A stretch of DNA of 6,801 nt. Origin: JBOGGX01 sp050744245. Lineage in GTDB: Bacteria; Actinomycetota; Acidimicrobiia; Acidimicrobiales; JBOGGX01. A program made the translations under genes and the position numbers. Each line of letters opens with the position of its first letter. Position 1 is the first letter of the stretch. Below are positions 1-6,801 of the stretch, piece by piece. Under the pieces are notes generated by a model, which worked only from the letters and a program-made list of their open reading frames with translations, searched no databases and was not told the origin of the DNA. The stretch is taken from assembly GCA_050744245.1 (NCBI GenBank), contig JBOGGX010000248.1, positions 1 to 6,801 of the forward strand, given 5' to 3'.

Positions 1-3000
1 GGGCGACCGCGAGCGGCCACAGCAGGGCGGCGGCGAGCAACAACCATCCGGCGAGGGCGATCCGGGCCCGGCCCGGATCGAGCCCGGCGACGTCGAAGGC
101 GTCGGTGGGAGCGATCGCGCCTCGCCCGTCGGTCACGGCCGACAACCCGGCCAACGCCTCCTCGTCGGGCGACCCGGGCTCGTATTCCGGGGCGTAGGAC
201 TGGGTCGCGATCGTCGACCCGAGCAGCGTCTCGCCGTTCGGCGCCCGCACGGCCACGCCCACCGCGTAGGTGCCGGCCTCGGCCACCGACAGTTCGCCCT
301 CGAACGTCCCGGCGCCGGTTCGCTCCAATCGGAGCTGCTGGTCGTCGAGCGTGGGGTCGGCGATGCGGGCGGTGGCCTCGGCCCCGTCGGCGAAGGGCGA
401 CTCCTGCTCGACGCTGACCCGCAGGACGCCGCCCTCGACCCGGGCCCTGACACCGAGCGGGGAGGCGGTGCCGAACGTGTCCTTCACCATCCCGCTCCAG
501 AAGTCGACATAGCCGTCCCAGCCGGCCCAGAGCTGCGACCAGCGGTCGGATGCGTCGCTGGTCCACGACGTCACCCGGCCCAGCCCGACCTGCCACGTCG
601 ACAGGAGCGGGTCGAGGTCCGGTCCGATGCGCAGCAGTACCTGCGCCTCGCCCTTGGCCGTGGTCGCGACGTAGCCGAGCAGCGGCGGGCTCTCGGTCAG
701 GTCGCTAACCACGGCGGACGACGACGTGACCGTGGGCAGGAACTGGCCCTCGTTGACGAAGTCCCGGGAGGCCAGGATGGTCTCCTCCATCAACAGGTGC
801 GGGATCTCCTGCAGGTCGCGGCCCGGGTAGAAGCGCCCGCCGCCGGCCTCGGCCACCGCCTCGAGCTGCTCGGCCGCGCCCTCGCCGGTCGCGATCACCG
901 ACACGGTGATGCCCTCGGTGTTGAGCGCGGCGGCCTCGCCGGCCAGGGCGTCGAGCACCTGGGGGGCGGTGAACCCGTCGGTGAACAGGATGATGTGGCG
1001 CAGCCCGGCGTGGCTCTGCCGCAGCTGCTCGGCCGCCAGGGTCAGGCTGTCGCTGAGGTCGGTGCCGCCCGCCGGCACCAGCCGCCCCAGCCCCTCGTCG
1101 ATCACCTCCTCCGACGGCAGCCGCTGGAGGTCGATCAGCCACTCGTACTGCGTGTTGAAGGCGAGGATTCCGACCTCGTCGTTCTCGGCCAGGGCCTCGA
1201 TGGCCCGGGCCGCGCCGGCCGCGGCGATGTCGACCTTCTCCACCCCGCCCGGGAGCCGCCCGGTGGCGTTGCCCTCGGAGCAGTGGCACTCGCCCATCGA
1301 CCCGGACGAGTCGATGGCGAGCACCTGGGCCACCGATTGCCGGCGCTGCGGGTCGAGGATCTCGCTGATCACCGGAAGAAGCTGTTCGAGCTCGCTGCCG
1401 AAGTAGCCGCCCAACCCGTAGCTGTGGGTCCCGCCCACCGTCACCAGGCCCCGCCCGGCGTCCCGGGTGAAGGCGGCGAGCGTCCGCGTCTGGTCGTCGG
1501 TGAGCGACCGCTCGTCCACGTCGACCATGACCGCACCGTCGTAGGTGGCCAGCCGGTCGAGGGGGGGCAGGGCGGCGACGTCGATCGTGTCGACGACGTG
1601 GCCGCCGGCCGTCAGCGCCCGGGCCAGGGTGGCCCCGTTGCCCGTGGCCCCCTCGAGCAGGACGACCCGGGCCGGCCCCTCGACGTCGACCGCGGCGTAG
1701 CCGAGGTCGTTCTCGATGACGGTGTCGCCGGCGCCCGAGACCCGCACCTGGTAGCGGACGAGGCCGGAGCCGGCTGCGGTCTGGGGAACCCGGATCGTCG
1801 TCTGCCCGGGTGCGAGGTCGACGACCGCATCGTGGACCGGGGTGCCGTCGCGGAGGACGACGACCTGGACCGGGCCGGCCCGCGTCGCCGACAGGGAGAC
1901 GGCGACGTCGAACGCCTCGCCCTCACGCACCCGGCTCGGGGCGTCGACCGTGGCCACGGCGACGTCGGGACCGGCCCGCCGGCCGACGAGGTGGAACTCG
2001 ACCACGATGCCCTGCTCGGCCAGCCGCTGGGCCTCCGCGGTGGCGTCACCGTCGGTGGCCCGTCCGTCGGACACGACGACGATCCGCCGGCGGGCGTCGG
2101 CCGGGAGCACGGCGCCGGCCAGGCGGAGGGCGGTGGCCAGGTTGGTGCGGGTGGTGTCGACCTGGGCCGCGGGCTGGGTCAGGTCGGCGCCCTCCTGCAC
2201 GGTGAGCTCGAGCCGGGCGTCGCCCCCGAACAGGGCCACGCCCGCCGCCGACCCTCCGGGCTGGTCGGCCAGCGCTTGGCGCACCCAGGCGACCGCCTCG
2301 GCCCGGCCGCCGGCACCGATCGAGTCCGAGCCGTCGACGAGGAACATGGTCGCGACCCGGTGGCCGGGCCGGACCACGGCCAGGTCGAGCGCGGCGGCGA
2401 CCAGCAACAGGGCGATCACGACCCGCAGGGCGGTGGCCCACCGCCACTGCCGGCGGGTCACCCCCACCCGCCGCCTGGCCACCAGCCACTCGGCCACCAG
2501 CAGCAGCACCAGGGGAACGATCACCCAGGCGAGCAGGGGCACCTCGCCGACCGGCTGCTCGTCGCCCGGCCGGGCCTGGCGGGCCGGGGTCAGCAGGCTG
2601 GGCGCCGGGCGGATCGACGACTCGGCCGGGTCGACGTTGATGGCGACCACCCGGTCGGGCCGGCCGTCGGTGGCGATGGTCCAGAACCCGGGGCGATGGG
2701 CGATGGGCACCGGGCCGCCGGGGACCAGCTCGATGGTCGTCCCGCCCGGGGCGGTGACCGTGGCCGGGGTGGCCGGCTCGACCGGGACCGGGCTGCCCAC
2801 CGCCAGGCCCTCGGGCGGCAGGGCCGACCCGGCCAGGTCGGTGAGCAGCCGGTCGAACAGGACGGGGAAGGCGACCTGGAGGGGCAGGTTGCTGTCGGCC
2901 AGCCCGAAGCCGAGGTAGGCGAACGGGAGCCCGCCGCTCGCGCCCCGCAGCAGCAGCGGCGTGCCCTCGGCGGCGACCAGCGGGGTCGCGCCCGGGGCGT

Positions 3001-4249
3001 CGAGCCGTTGGGCGGCGGCGATGGCCACGCCGGAGAGGTCGAGATCCTGGGTGACGGGGTCGTCGGGGCGGACGAGGGTGACCGCGGGCCGCTCGACGGT
3101 GCCCGTGACCGTGACCCCGGCCGCCGGGGCGCCGCCGGGCGGGCGGATGGCCACGAACGGCGCCTGCGGATTGACGGGCGGGTCGACGCCGTCGTAGATG
3201 GCGACGTCGGCCCTCGGTGCCGGGACCCCGGTTTCGGCCCGCTCGACGGTGATCCCGGGAATGGCGCCGAGCAGCGTCTCGAGGAACGGATCCGCCGGCC
3301 CGGCCAGCAGCACGTTGATCGGCCGCCGGCGGGCGGCCACCGCGTAGGCGTGGTCGTCCGCGTCGAGCAGGTCCTCCCCCTCCAGGAACGCCTCGACCCG
3401 ATCCCCGGCCGGAAGGTCGACCTCGACGTCGACCGTTCCGCCGCCGGACACGGTGACGTCTCGTTCGGCCCGGGTGACCCCGTCGACGTCGAAGCGGACG
3501 GTCTGGGTGGCGTCGTCCTCACCGGTGTTGACCACCGTGGCCCGGGCATGGAGGCCGCTGCCCCGCGGCTCGACGGCCAGCCGGGTCACGCCCCGGTTCA
3601 GCGACCGGTCGCCGACCCGGACGTACTCGCTGCCCGGAGGGATGAGGCGTTGATCGGCGTCGGTGAGCCCGCCGTCGGAGATGATCTGGAAGCCGATGTC
3701 GAGCCCGGCCGTCTCCAGGCTCTCGGCCAGGAGGAAGCCGTCGCCCCAGTCGGCGCCGCCGCCGGTGGTCTCGATCGGCGCCAGGGCGGCGGCGAAGGCG
3801 TCGGGGTCTAGGCTGGCCGTGACCGCCACCCGAGGGTGGTCGGAGGCCACGACGACGCTGGCTACGCCGCCCGCCGGCAACTGGTCGAACAGGTCGAGCG
3901 CGGTCCGCTTGGCCTCGGCCAGCCGGTCGGGATCACCGTCCCGTGCCGCCATCGAACCAGACGCGTCGATGATGAACACCGTGTGTTCGGCCAGGGGCGT
4001 CGTCGTCTGGCGGACGGGCCGGGCCACGGCCAGGGCGAGCAGCGCCACCGCCAGCAGTTGGAGGACGAGCAGCACGCTGGGCCGCAGCCGTTGCCACGGT
4101 GTCGCGGCCGACACCGGCTGGGCCAGGTCCCGCCACAGGAACGTCGAGCTGACCTCGACCCGCTCCCGCCGCGGCCGCAGGATGTGCAGCACCACCACCG
4201 GCACGGCCAACGCCAGCAGCCACAACCCGGCCTGATTGGCCAGCCTCAC
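1..4249 (-). CDS. BatA-like / VWA-GATase-like fusion membrane protein (3' end missing)
   Basis: One open frame of at least 1416 codons runs from GTG 4249-4247 past the left edge. The nearest in-frame stop upstream is TAG 4294-4292, and no ATG lies between; a run of six G (4260-4255) may serve as ribosome site. Part A, residues 1-594, is BatA-like: helices at about 7-24 and 58-77, VWA1 about 90-205 (D95, S97, S99; SDG 191-193), a Rossmann-like segment from P310, a conserved NLPLQVAFPVL stretch (454-464), and a helix at 570-591 followed by Arg-Arg-Arg. Part B has a helix at 607-626, VWA2 about 632-745 (D639, S641, S643, T702, D728), a beta-rich domain, an amidotransferase-like domain 859-960 with GGTHSYGLGGY (939-949) and no nucleophilic Cys, VWA3 about 976-1140 (D980, S982, S984, T1063, D1091), a Trp-rich block WQVGLGRVTSWTSD (1219-1232), and a last helix from 1397. 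Positive charges place both large loops outside the membrane. It probably binds protein or cell-wall ligands through metal sites matured with MoxR/DUF58 help; this role is inferred. Only a short cytoplasmic tail is likely missing. Confidence 0.9.
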   Translation of the reverse strand, partial: MRLANQAGLWLLALAVPVVVLHILRPRRERVEVSSTFLWRDLAQPVSAATPWQRLRPSVLLVLQLLAVALLALAVARPVRQTTTPLAEHTVFIIDASGSMAARDGDPDRLAEAKRTALDLFDQLPAGGVASVVVASDHPRVAVTASLDPDAFAAALAPIETTGGGADWGDGFLLAESLETAGLDIGFQIISDGGLTDADQRLIPPGSEYVRVGDRSLNRGVTRLAVEPRGSGLHARATVVNTGEDDATQTVRFDVDGVTRAERDVTVSGGGTVDVEVDLPAGDRVEAFLEGEDLLDADDHAYAVAARRRPINVLLAGPADPFLETLLGAIPGITVERAETGVPAPRADVAIYDGVDPPVNPQAPFVAIRPPGGAPAAGVTVTGTVERPAVTLVRPDDPVTQDLDLSGVAIAAAQRLDAPGATPLVAAEGTPLLLRGASGGLPFAYLGFGLADSNLPLQVAFPVLFDRLLTDLAGSALPPEGLAVGSPVPVEPATPATVTAPGGTTIELVPGGPVPIAHRPGFWTIATDGRPDRVVAINVDPAESSIRPAPSLLTPARQARPGDEQPVGEVPLLAWVIVPLVLLLVAEWLVARRRVGVTRRQWRWATALRVVIALLLVAAALDLAVVRPGHRVATMFLVDGSDSIGAGGRAEAVAWVRQALADQPGGSAAGVALFGGDARLELTVQEGADLTQPAAQVDTTRTNLATALRLAGAVLPADARRRIVVVSDGRATDGDATAEAQRLAEQGIVVEFHLVGRRAGPDVAVATVDAPSRVREGEAFDVAVSLSATRAGPVQVVVLRDGTPVHDAVVDLAPGQTTIRVPQTAAGSGLVRYQVRVSGAGDTVIENDLGYAAVDVEGPARVVLLEGATGNGATLARALTAGGHVVDTIDVAALPPLDRLATYDGAVMVDVDERSLTDDQTRTLAAFTRDAGRGLVTVGGTHSYGLGGYFGSELEQLLPVISEILDPQRRQSVAQVLAIDSSGSMGECHCSEGNATGRLPGGVEKVDIAAAGAARAIEALAENDEVGILAFNTQYEWLIDLQRLPSEEVIDEGLGRLVPAGGTDLSDSLTLAAEQLRQSHAGLRHIILFTDGFTAPQVLDALAGEAAALNTEGITVSVIATGEGAAEQLEAVAEAGGGRFYPGRDLQEIPHLLMEETILASRDFVNEGQFLPTVTSSSAVVSDLTESPPLLGYVATTAKGEAQVLLRIGPDLDPLLSTWQVGLGRVTSWTSDASDRWSQLWAGWDGYVDFWSGMVKDTFGTASPLGVRARVEGGVLRVSVEQESPFADGAEATARIADPTLDDQQLRLERTGAGTFEGELSVAEAGTYAVGVAVRAPNGETLLGSTIATQSYAPEYEPGSPDEEALAGLSAVTDGRGAIAPTDAFDVAGLDPGRARIALAGWLLLAAALLWPLAVA

Positions 4250-4270
4250 CCCAACCCCCCGAACCGGCCG

Positions 4271-4318
4271 AATGTGGGGTGGTTGTCGCGGCTATAGGCG
4301 CGATAACCACCCCACATT
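4271..4318. repeat. Long palindrome with 20-base arms
   Basis: The left arm (4271-4290) and right arm (4299-4318) are reverse complements at 19 of 20 positions. The exception is 4285 (G) against 4304 (T), which would still pair as G-U in a plus-strand transcript but gives a C/A mismatch in the operon transcript. The 8-base loop (4291-4298) contains CTATAG, itself a palindrome. On the minus strand the element begins 13 bases after the DUF58 stop and ends 21 bases before the VWA gene start, filling more than half of the gap between them. No T-run follows on the minus strand, so it does not look like a standard rho-independent terminator. It may be a dispersed palindromic repeat, an mRNA hairpin that changes expression between the two genes, or a protein binding site. 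Confidence 0.85.
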
Positions 4319-4331
4319 GGAGAGGTCGGCC

Positions 4332-5222
4332 TCATCGGAGGACGCCGGCCCGGCGCCAGCCGCCGAGCAGGAGGGGCTCGATGGCGTCGGTGCTGAGGAC
4401 GCGGAGGTAGGCCGCGCCAGCTCGGCGGGCCCGGTGCTCGACCCGGTCGAGCCAGGCCGCCGTCTCCCGCTCGTAGCGGGCCACGACGTCGGCGGCCAGG
4501 CTGACCGACACCGACGCGCCCGTCTCCCGGTCGACGAGGTCGAGGTCGCCGCTGAGGGTCGGTTGCAGCTCATCGGGGTCGAGCACGTGGACCACGGCCA
4601 CCTCGTCGCCCCGAGCCGGCAGCCGTTCGAGCCCGGCATCCCACTCCGGCGTGAGCAGGTCGGACAGCACCACGGTCAGGCCGCGGGGACCGAGCCGGGC
4701 CAACAGGTGGCTGGTGGCCGCGGCGAACTCTGTTTCGCCCTCGGCCTCGAGCGACGCCAGGTGCGCGAACAGGTGAACCGTGGCCGACCGGCCGAGGAAT
4801 CGCGGGGCCGGGCGATCGAGCGGGAACGTGTGGACGGTGACCGCGTCGCGCCGGACCAGCCCGACGAAGCCCAGCGCCGCCGCCAGCCGGATCGCTTGGC
4901 GCAGCTTGGGCCCGGCCATCGAGCGGGAGGTGTCGATCAGCAGCCGCAGGGTCAGGTCGTCCTCGGCCTCGAACAGCTTGACCAGCAGCACGTCGAGCCG
5001 GGCCCAGGCGCCGTAGTCGATGCGGCGGAAGTCGTCGCCCGGGTGGTACTCGCGGTAGTCGGCGAAGTCGAGCGAGCTGCCGAAGCGGCGCGACCGGTGC
5101 TCGGCCGGCATGTGGCCCGCGAGCCGCCGCCGGGTGCCGACCTGCAACCGTTCGAGGCGGGCCAGGAGGTCGGCGCCGAGGAGCGGCTCGGCCGTCGGGA
5201 CCGCCCCGCCCGCCGCCGGCAC
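4332..5222 (-). CDS. DUF58 domain-containing protein
   Basis: This 296-residue protein starts at GTG 5222-5220 and ends at TGA 4334-4332. The GTG overlaps the MoxR stop by one base (TAGTG) and is preceded by a good GAGGGG ribosome site nine bases upstream. The conserved family N-terminus begins about residue 14 (LLGADLLARLERL), so a later start at Met38 would cut into it. The DUF58 signature is REYHPGDDFRRIDYGAWAR (57-75), where most relatives have Trp rather than Tyr70. A VWA-like core follows, with LLIDTSRSM (94-102), whose D97, S99 and S101 form the first metal-site motif, and then VVLSDLL (184-190). No membrane helix or signal peptide is seen, so this is a soluble, cytoplasmic member. DUF58 proteins are regularly encoded between MoxR and membrane VWA proteins and are taken to be MoxR partners, but their biochemical role is not settled. 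The family assignment is very secure. Confidence 0.95.
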   Translation of the reverse strand: MPAAGGAVPTAEPLLGADLLARLERLQVGTRRRLAGHMPAEHRSRRFGSSLDFADYREYHPGDDFRRIDYGAWARLDVLLVKLFEAEDDLTLRLLIDTSRSMAGPKLRQAIRLAAALGFVGLVRRDAVTVHTFPLDRPAPRFLGRSATVHLFAHLASLEAEGETEFAAATSHLLARLGPRGLTVVLSDLLTPEWDAGLERLPARGDEVAVVHVLDPDELQPTLSGDLDLVDRETGASVSVSLAADVVARYERETAAWLDRVEHRARRAGAAYLRVLSTDAIEPLLLGGWRRAGVLR

Positions 5223-6241
5223 TAGGGCGCGCCCCTCAGGCCGGTCGAGGGCGCAGGCACAGAGTCGAGCACCGACGCCACCAGTTCGTCGGCGGCCACG
5301 CCGTCGGCGGTGGCCTCGTAGCCGAGCACCAGGCGGTGACGGAGGGCTGCCGGGGCCATGGCCCGCAGGTCGTCGACGGCCGCGTTGGGCCGGCCGTCGA
5401 GCAGGGCCGCGGCCTTGGCCGCCAGCACCAGGGCCTGGGCGCCCCGGGGCGACGCACCGAACCGCACGTAGCTCCTGACCCGCTCCGGCGCCGACTCGTG
5501 CTCTGGATGGGTCGCCAGCACCAGGTCGACCGCGTGCCGGGTGACGTGGCCGGCGATGGGGACCTGCCGGGTGAGCTCGATCATGGCCGCCAGCCGGCCG
5601 GCGTCGGCGACCCGGTCGACCTCGGTCGTGACGTCGCCGGTGGTCCGGTCGACCACCGCCACCAGCTCGTCGGCCGTCGGGAACGGGACCAGCGCCTTGA
5701 GCAGGAACCGGTCGAGCTGGGCCTCGGGCAGGGGATAGGTCCCCTCCATCTCGAGCGGATTCTGGGTGGCCATGACCAGGAACGGTCGGGGCAGGGGCCG
5801 GGTCTCGCCGGCCACGGTGACGCACCGCTCCTGCATCGCCTCGAGCAGGGCCGACTGGGTCTTCGGGGTGGCCCGGTTGATCTCGTCGGCCAGGATCAGG
5901 CTGGCGAACACGGGCCCGGCCCCGAACCGGAAGCGGCGGTGCCCGGTCTCGTCCTCCTCCAGCACCTGGGTGCCGACGATGTCGGCGGGCATGAGGTCCG
6001 GGGTGAACTGCAGCCGGCTGAACTCGAGGTCGACCACGTCGGCCAGCGTCTTCAACAGCATGGTCTTGCCCAGGCCGGGGACGCCCTCGAGCAGGGCGTG
6101 ACCCTCGCACAGCAGGCAGACGAGCACGGTGCGCACCAGCTGGTCCTGGCCGACGATCACCCGCCCGATCTGCTCCTCGATGGCGGCGGCGGTGTCGGCG
6201 TACTCGTCGGCCGTGACCGTGTCGGTGGTGGTCGCCATCAT
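5222..6241 (-). CDS. MoxR-family AAA+ ATPase
   Basis: This is a complete 339-residue cytoplasmic ATPase, a normal length for the MoxR family. The visible motifs are Walker A GVPGLGKT (53-60), Walker B LILADE (115-120, catalytic E120), sensor 1 ATQNP (N161), an arginine finger in LDRF (R178) and sensor 2 in GASPRGAQAL (R266). The segment FTPDLMPADIVG (79-90) is also typical of MoxR proteins. The C-terminal lid domain covers about residues 215-330. MoxR proteins hydrolyse ATP and are thought to help fold, activate or insert metal into partner proteins, often VWA proteins encoded alongside. The start is ATG 6241-6239, which overlaps the preceding TGA as ATGA. A second ATG follows immediately, so the true start could be one codon later. 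No strong Shine-Dalgarno sequence is visible, which fits coupling to the upstream gene. The gene ends at TAG 5224-5222 and shares one base with the DUF58 start. The family is certain; the substrate is inferred to be the VWA protein downstream. Confidence 0.97.
   Translation of the reverse strand: MMATTTDTVTADEYADTAAAIEEQIGRVIVGQDQLVRTVLVCLLCEGHALLEGVPGLGKTMLLKTLADVVDLEFSRLQFTPDLMPADIVGTQVLEEDETGHRRFRFGAGPVFASLILADEINRATPKTQSALLEAMQERCVTVAGETRPLPRPFLVMATQNPLEMEGTYPLPEAQLDRFLLKALVPFPTADELVAVVDRTTGDVTTEVDRVADAGRLAAMIELTRQVPIAGHVTRHAVDLVLATHPEHESAPERVRSYVRFGASPRGAQALVLAAKAAALLDGRPNAAVDDLRAMAPAALRHRLVLGYEATADGVAADELVASVLDSVPAPSTGLRGAP
5232..5237 (-). promoter_or_regulatory. Ribosome binding site of the DUF58 gene
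   Basis: GAGGGG on the minus strand lies nine bases before GTG 5222, inside the last codons of the MoxR gene. It supports the choice of that GTG as the start, which shares a base with the MoxR stop codon. This is the clearest ribosome site among the genes of the window. Confidence 0.6.
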
Positions 6242-6801
6242 CGGGCCAGCTGATCGAAGTAGGCCCGCACCAGCGCCCGGAGCGACGGCGGGATATCGGT
6301 GCGGTCGAGCGCCTCGGTGGCCCTGGTTTCGTAGCCGGCGAGCACGTCGGCCAGGGGGACGTAGCTGCCCCCGGCGTTCGACGCGGCGTTGCCCTGACCG
6401 GTCGTCTGGCCGGGGTCGTTGCCGGTCGGCCGGCCGGGCGCGTCGAGCTGTTCGCCCGGGGTGCCGGGATCGAAGATCTCGACGTCGCCGAACGAGAGGT
6501 CGACCGACGGGTTGTTGCCGGAGCCGTCCGGCGTGCCGACGCCACCCTGGCCCTGACCGGTCGGGGAGATGGTCCCGCCGACCTGGCCCGAGGCGCCGCC
6601 CGCGCCGGAGCCCTGGCCTTGACCGGAGCCCTGCCCCTGCCCTGACCCTTGACCCGGTCCCTGCCCCTGCCCTGACCCTTGACCCAGTCCCTGCCCTGAC
6701 CCTTGCCCCTGGCCTTGACCGGATCCCTGCCCGTGGGCCGTCCCGTCGCCCGGGCCGATCCCAGACCCCTCGAGCCGGGCCTGGGCGTCGGCGACGGCCG
6801 C
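6238..6801 (-). CDS. Gly/Gln-rich protein of MoxR operon, C-terminal part
   Basis: This is the 3' end of a gene entering from the right edge. It gives 187 residues and ends at TGA 6240-6238. I do not recognise it by name. From the window edge, residues about 24-67 are a low-complexity tract of Gly-Gln and Gly-Ser pairs. Residues 68-146 form a Gly/Pro/Asn-rich, probably disordered linker. The last 40 residues are ordered-looking: YVPLADVLAGYE, then ATEALDR, then IPPSLRALVRAYFDQLAR at the C-terminus. From memory, proteins encoded just before moxR in actinobacterial and Chloroflexi operons often end in a similar Y-x-x-x-A-x-x-AL...IPP-x-LR-x-x-VR-x-YF-x-x-L pattern, so this tail is probably the conserved part. 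The N-terminus is missing, so membrane segments cannot be judged. The stop overlaps the MoxR start (ATGA), implying coupled translation. The reading frame is secure because it is open, has a GC-rich third position and fits its neighbour exactly. The function is unknown. Confidence 0.8.
   Translation of the reverse strand, partial: AAVADAQARLEGSGIGPGDGTAHGQGSGQGQGQGSGQGLGQGSGQGQGPGQGSGQGQGSGQGQGSGAGGASGQVGGTISPTGQGQGGVGTPDGSGNNPSVDLSFGDVEIFDPGTPGEQLDAPGRPTGNDPGQTTGQGNAASNAGGSYVPLADVLAGYETRATEALDRTDIPPSLRALVRAYFDQLAR
6631..6690 (-). repeat. 30-base tandem repeat, two copies, in the Gly/Gln tract
   Basis: Bases 6631-6660 and 6661-6690 are identical except at 6656/6686 (G versus A). A degenerate further copy follows at 6691-6720. 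Each unit encodes ten residues of the Gly-Gln/Gly-Ser tract of the partial gene at the right edge. The unit length is a multiple of three, so gain or loss of copies would keep the frame. Such tracts usually change length by replication slippage. Confidence 0.8.

Noticed and set aside
1360..1675. A catalytic glutamine amidotransferase
   Set aside because: The fold resembles class I amidotransferases, but the nucleophile region reads GGTHSYGLGGY with no cysteine, so enzyme activity is unlikely. This domain is probably a binding module.
2590..3549. Minus-strand open frame of 319 residues inside the VWA gene (also similar ones at 1612-2049, 2046-2489 and 705-1289)
   Set aside because: These are Pro/Arg/Ser-rich out-of-frame readings of the VWA gene. 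None has a recognisable domain.
797..3811. A 1004-residue open frame on the plus strand
   Set aside because: It lies exactly antisense to the VWA gene and mirrors its GC-rich codons. The translation is Gly/Arg/Asp/Val-rich without domains or membrane helices, while the minus-strand frame shows clear VWA motifs and helices throughout.
4271..4318. The palindrome as a classical rho-independent terminator
   Set aside because: No T-run follows the hairpin on the minus strand. The plus strand has no convincing gene ending there.
5336..6253. A 305-residue plus-strand open frame
   Set aside because: It is antisense to MoxR, whose Walker, sensor and arginine-finger motifs prove the minus-strand frame.
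4332..6545. Reading the DUF58 frame upstream to make a 737-residue protein
   Set aside because: The extra N-terminal part is a shadow of the MoxR gene and the Gly/Gln-rich gene in another frame, rich in Arg and Pro with no family match. The real DUF58 protein starts at GTG 5222 with its own ribosome site.

Overview
The window is very GC-rich (about 70% by eye). Its codons almost always end in G or C, and the reverse strand is densely coding. This suits a high-GC actinobacterium. The gene style makes me think of Acidimicrobiia or a relative, but no rRNA or marker gene is present to prove it. All four protein genes lie on the minus strand and read from right to left.

From right to left, the layout is as follows. 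(1) The C-terminal 187 residues of a Gly/Gln-rich protein run in from the right edge (6801-6238). (2) A complete MoxR-family AAA+ ATPase (6241-5222) starts inside the stop codon of gene 1. (3) A complete DUF58 protein (5222-4332) starts on the last base of the MoxR stop codon. (4) An 82-base gap follows, mostly filled by a long palindrome with 20-base arms. (5) A very long open frame (4249 to beyond base 1, at least 1416 codons) encodes a membrane protein with three von Willebrand factor A (VWA) domains. Its stop codon lies outside the window.

Together these form a MoxR-DUF58-VWA ('Bat-like') operon. In this operon type a cytoplasmic MoxR ATPase is thought to act as a chaperone or remodeller, DUF58 is its usual partner, and membrane-anchored VWA proteins display metal-dependent binding domains outside the membrane. 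The first three genes overlap by 1-4 bases, which suggests translational coupling. The exact role of such operons is known in few organisms, so the cellular function here is inferred.

The most unusual feature is that two proteins I would expect to be separate appear joined in one uninterrupted frame: a BatA-like protein (residues 1 to about 594) and a VWA/glutamine-amidotransferase-like protein (about 595 to the end). The join lies in a short, positively charged loop between two membrane helices. Other points of interest are the palindrome between genes 3 and 4, a Cys-His-Cys insertion in the third VWA domain, a missing metal-site threonine in the first VWA domain, and a 30-base tandem repeat encoding part of the Gly/Gln tract. 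I saw no RNA gene, mobile element, CRISPR array or clear promoter. The operon promoter is presumably to the right of the window.
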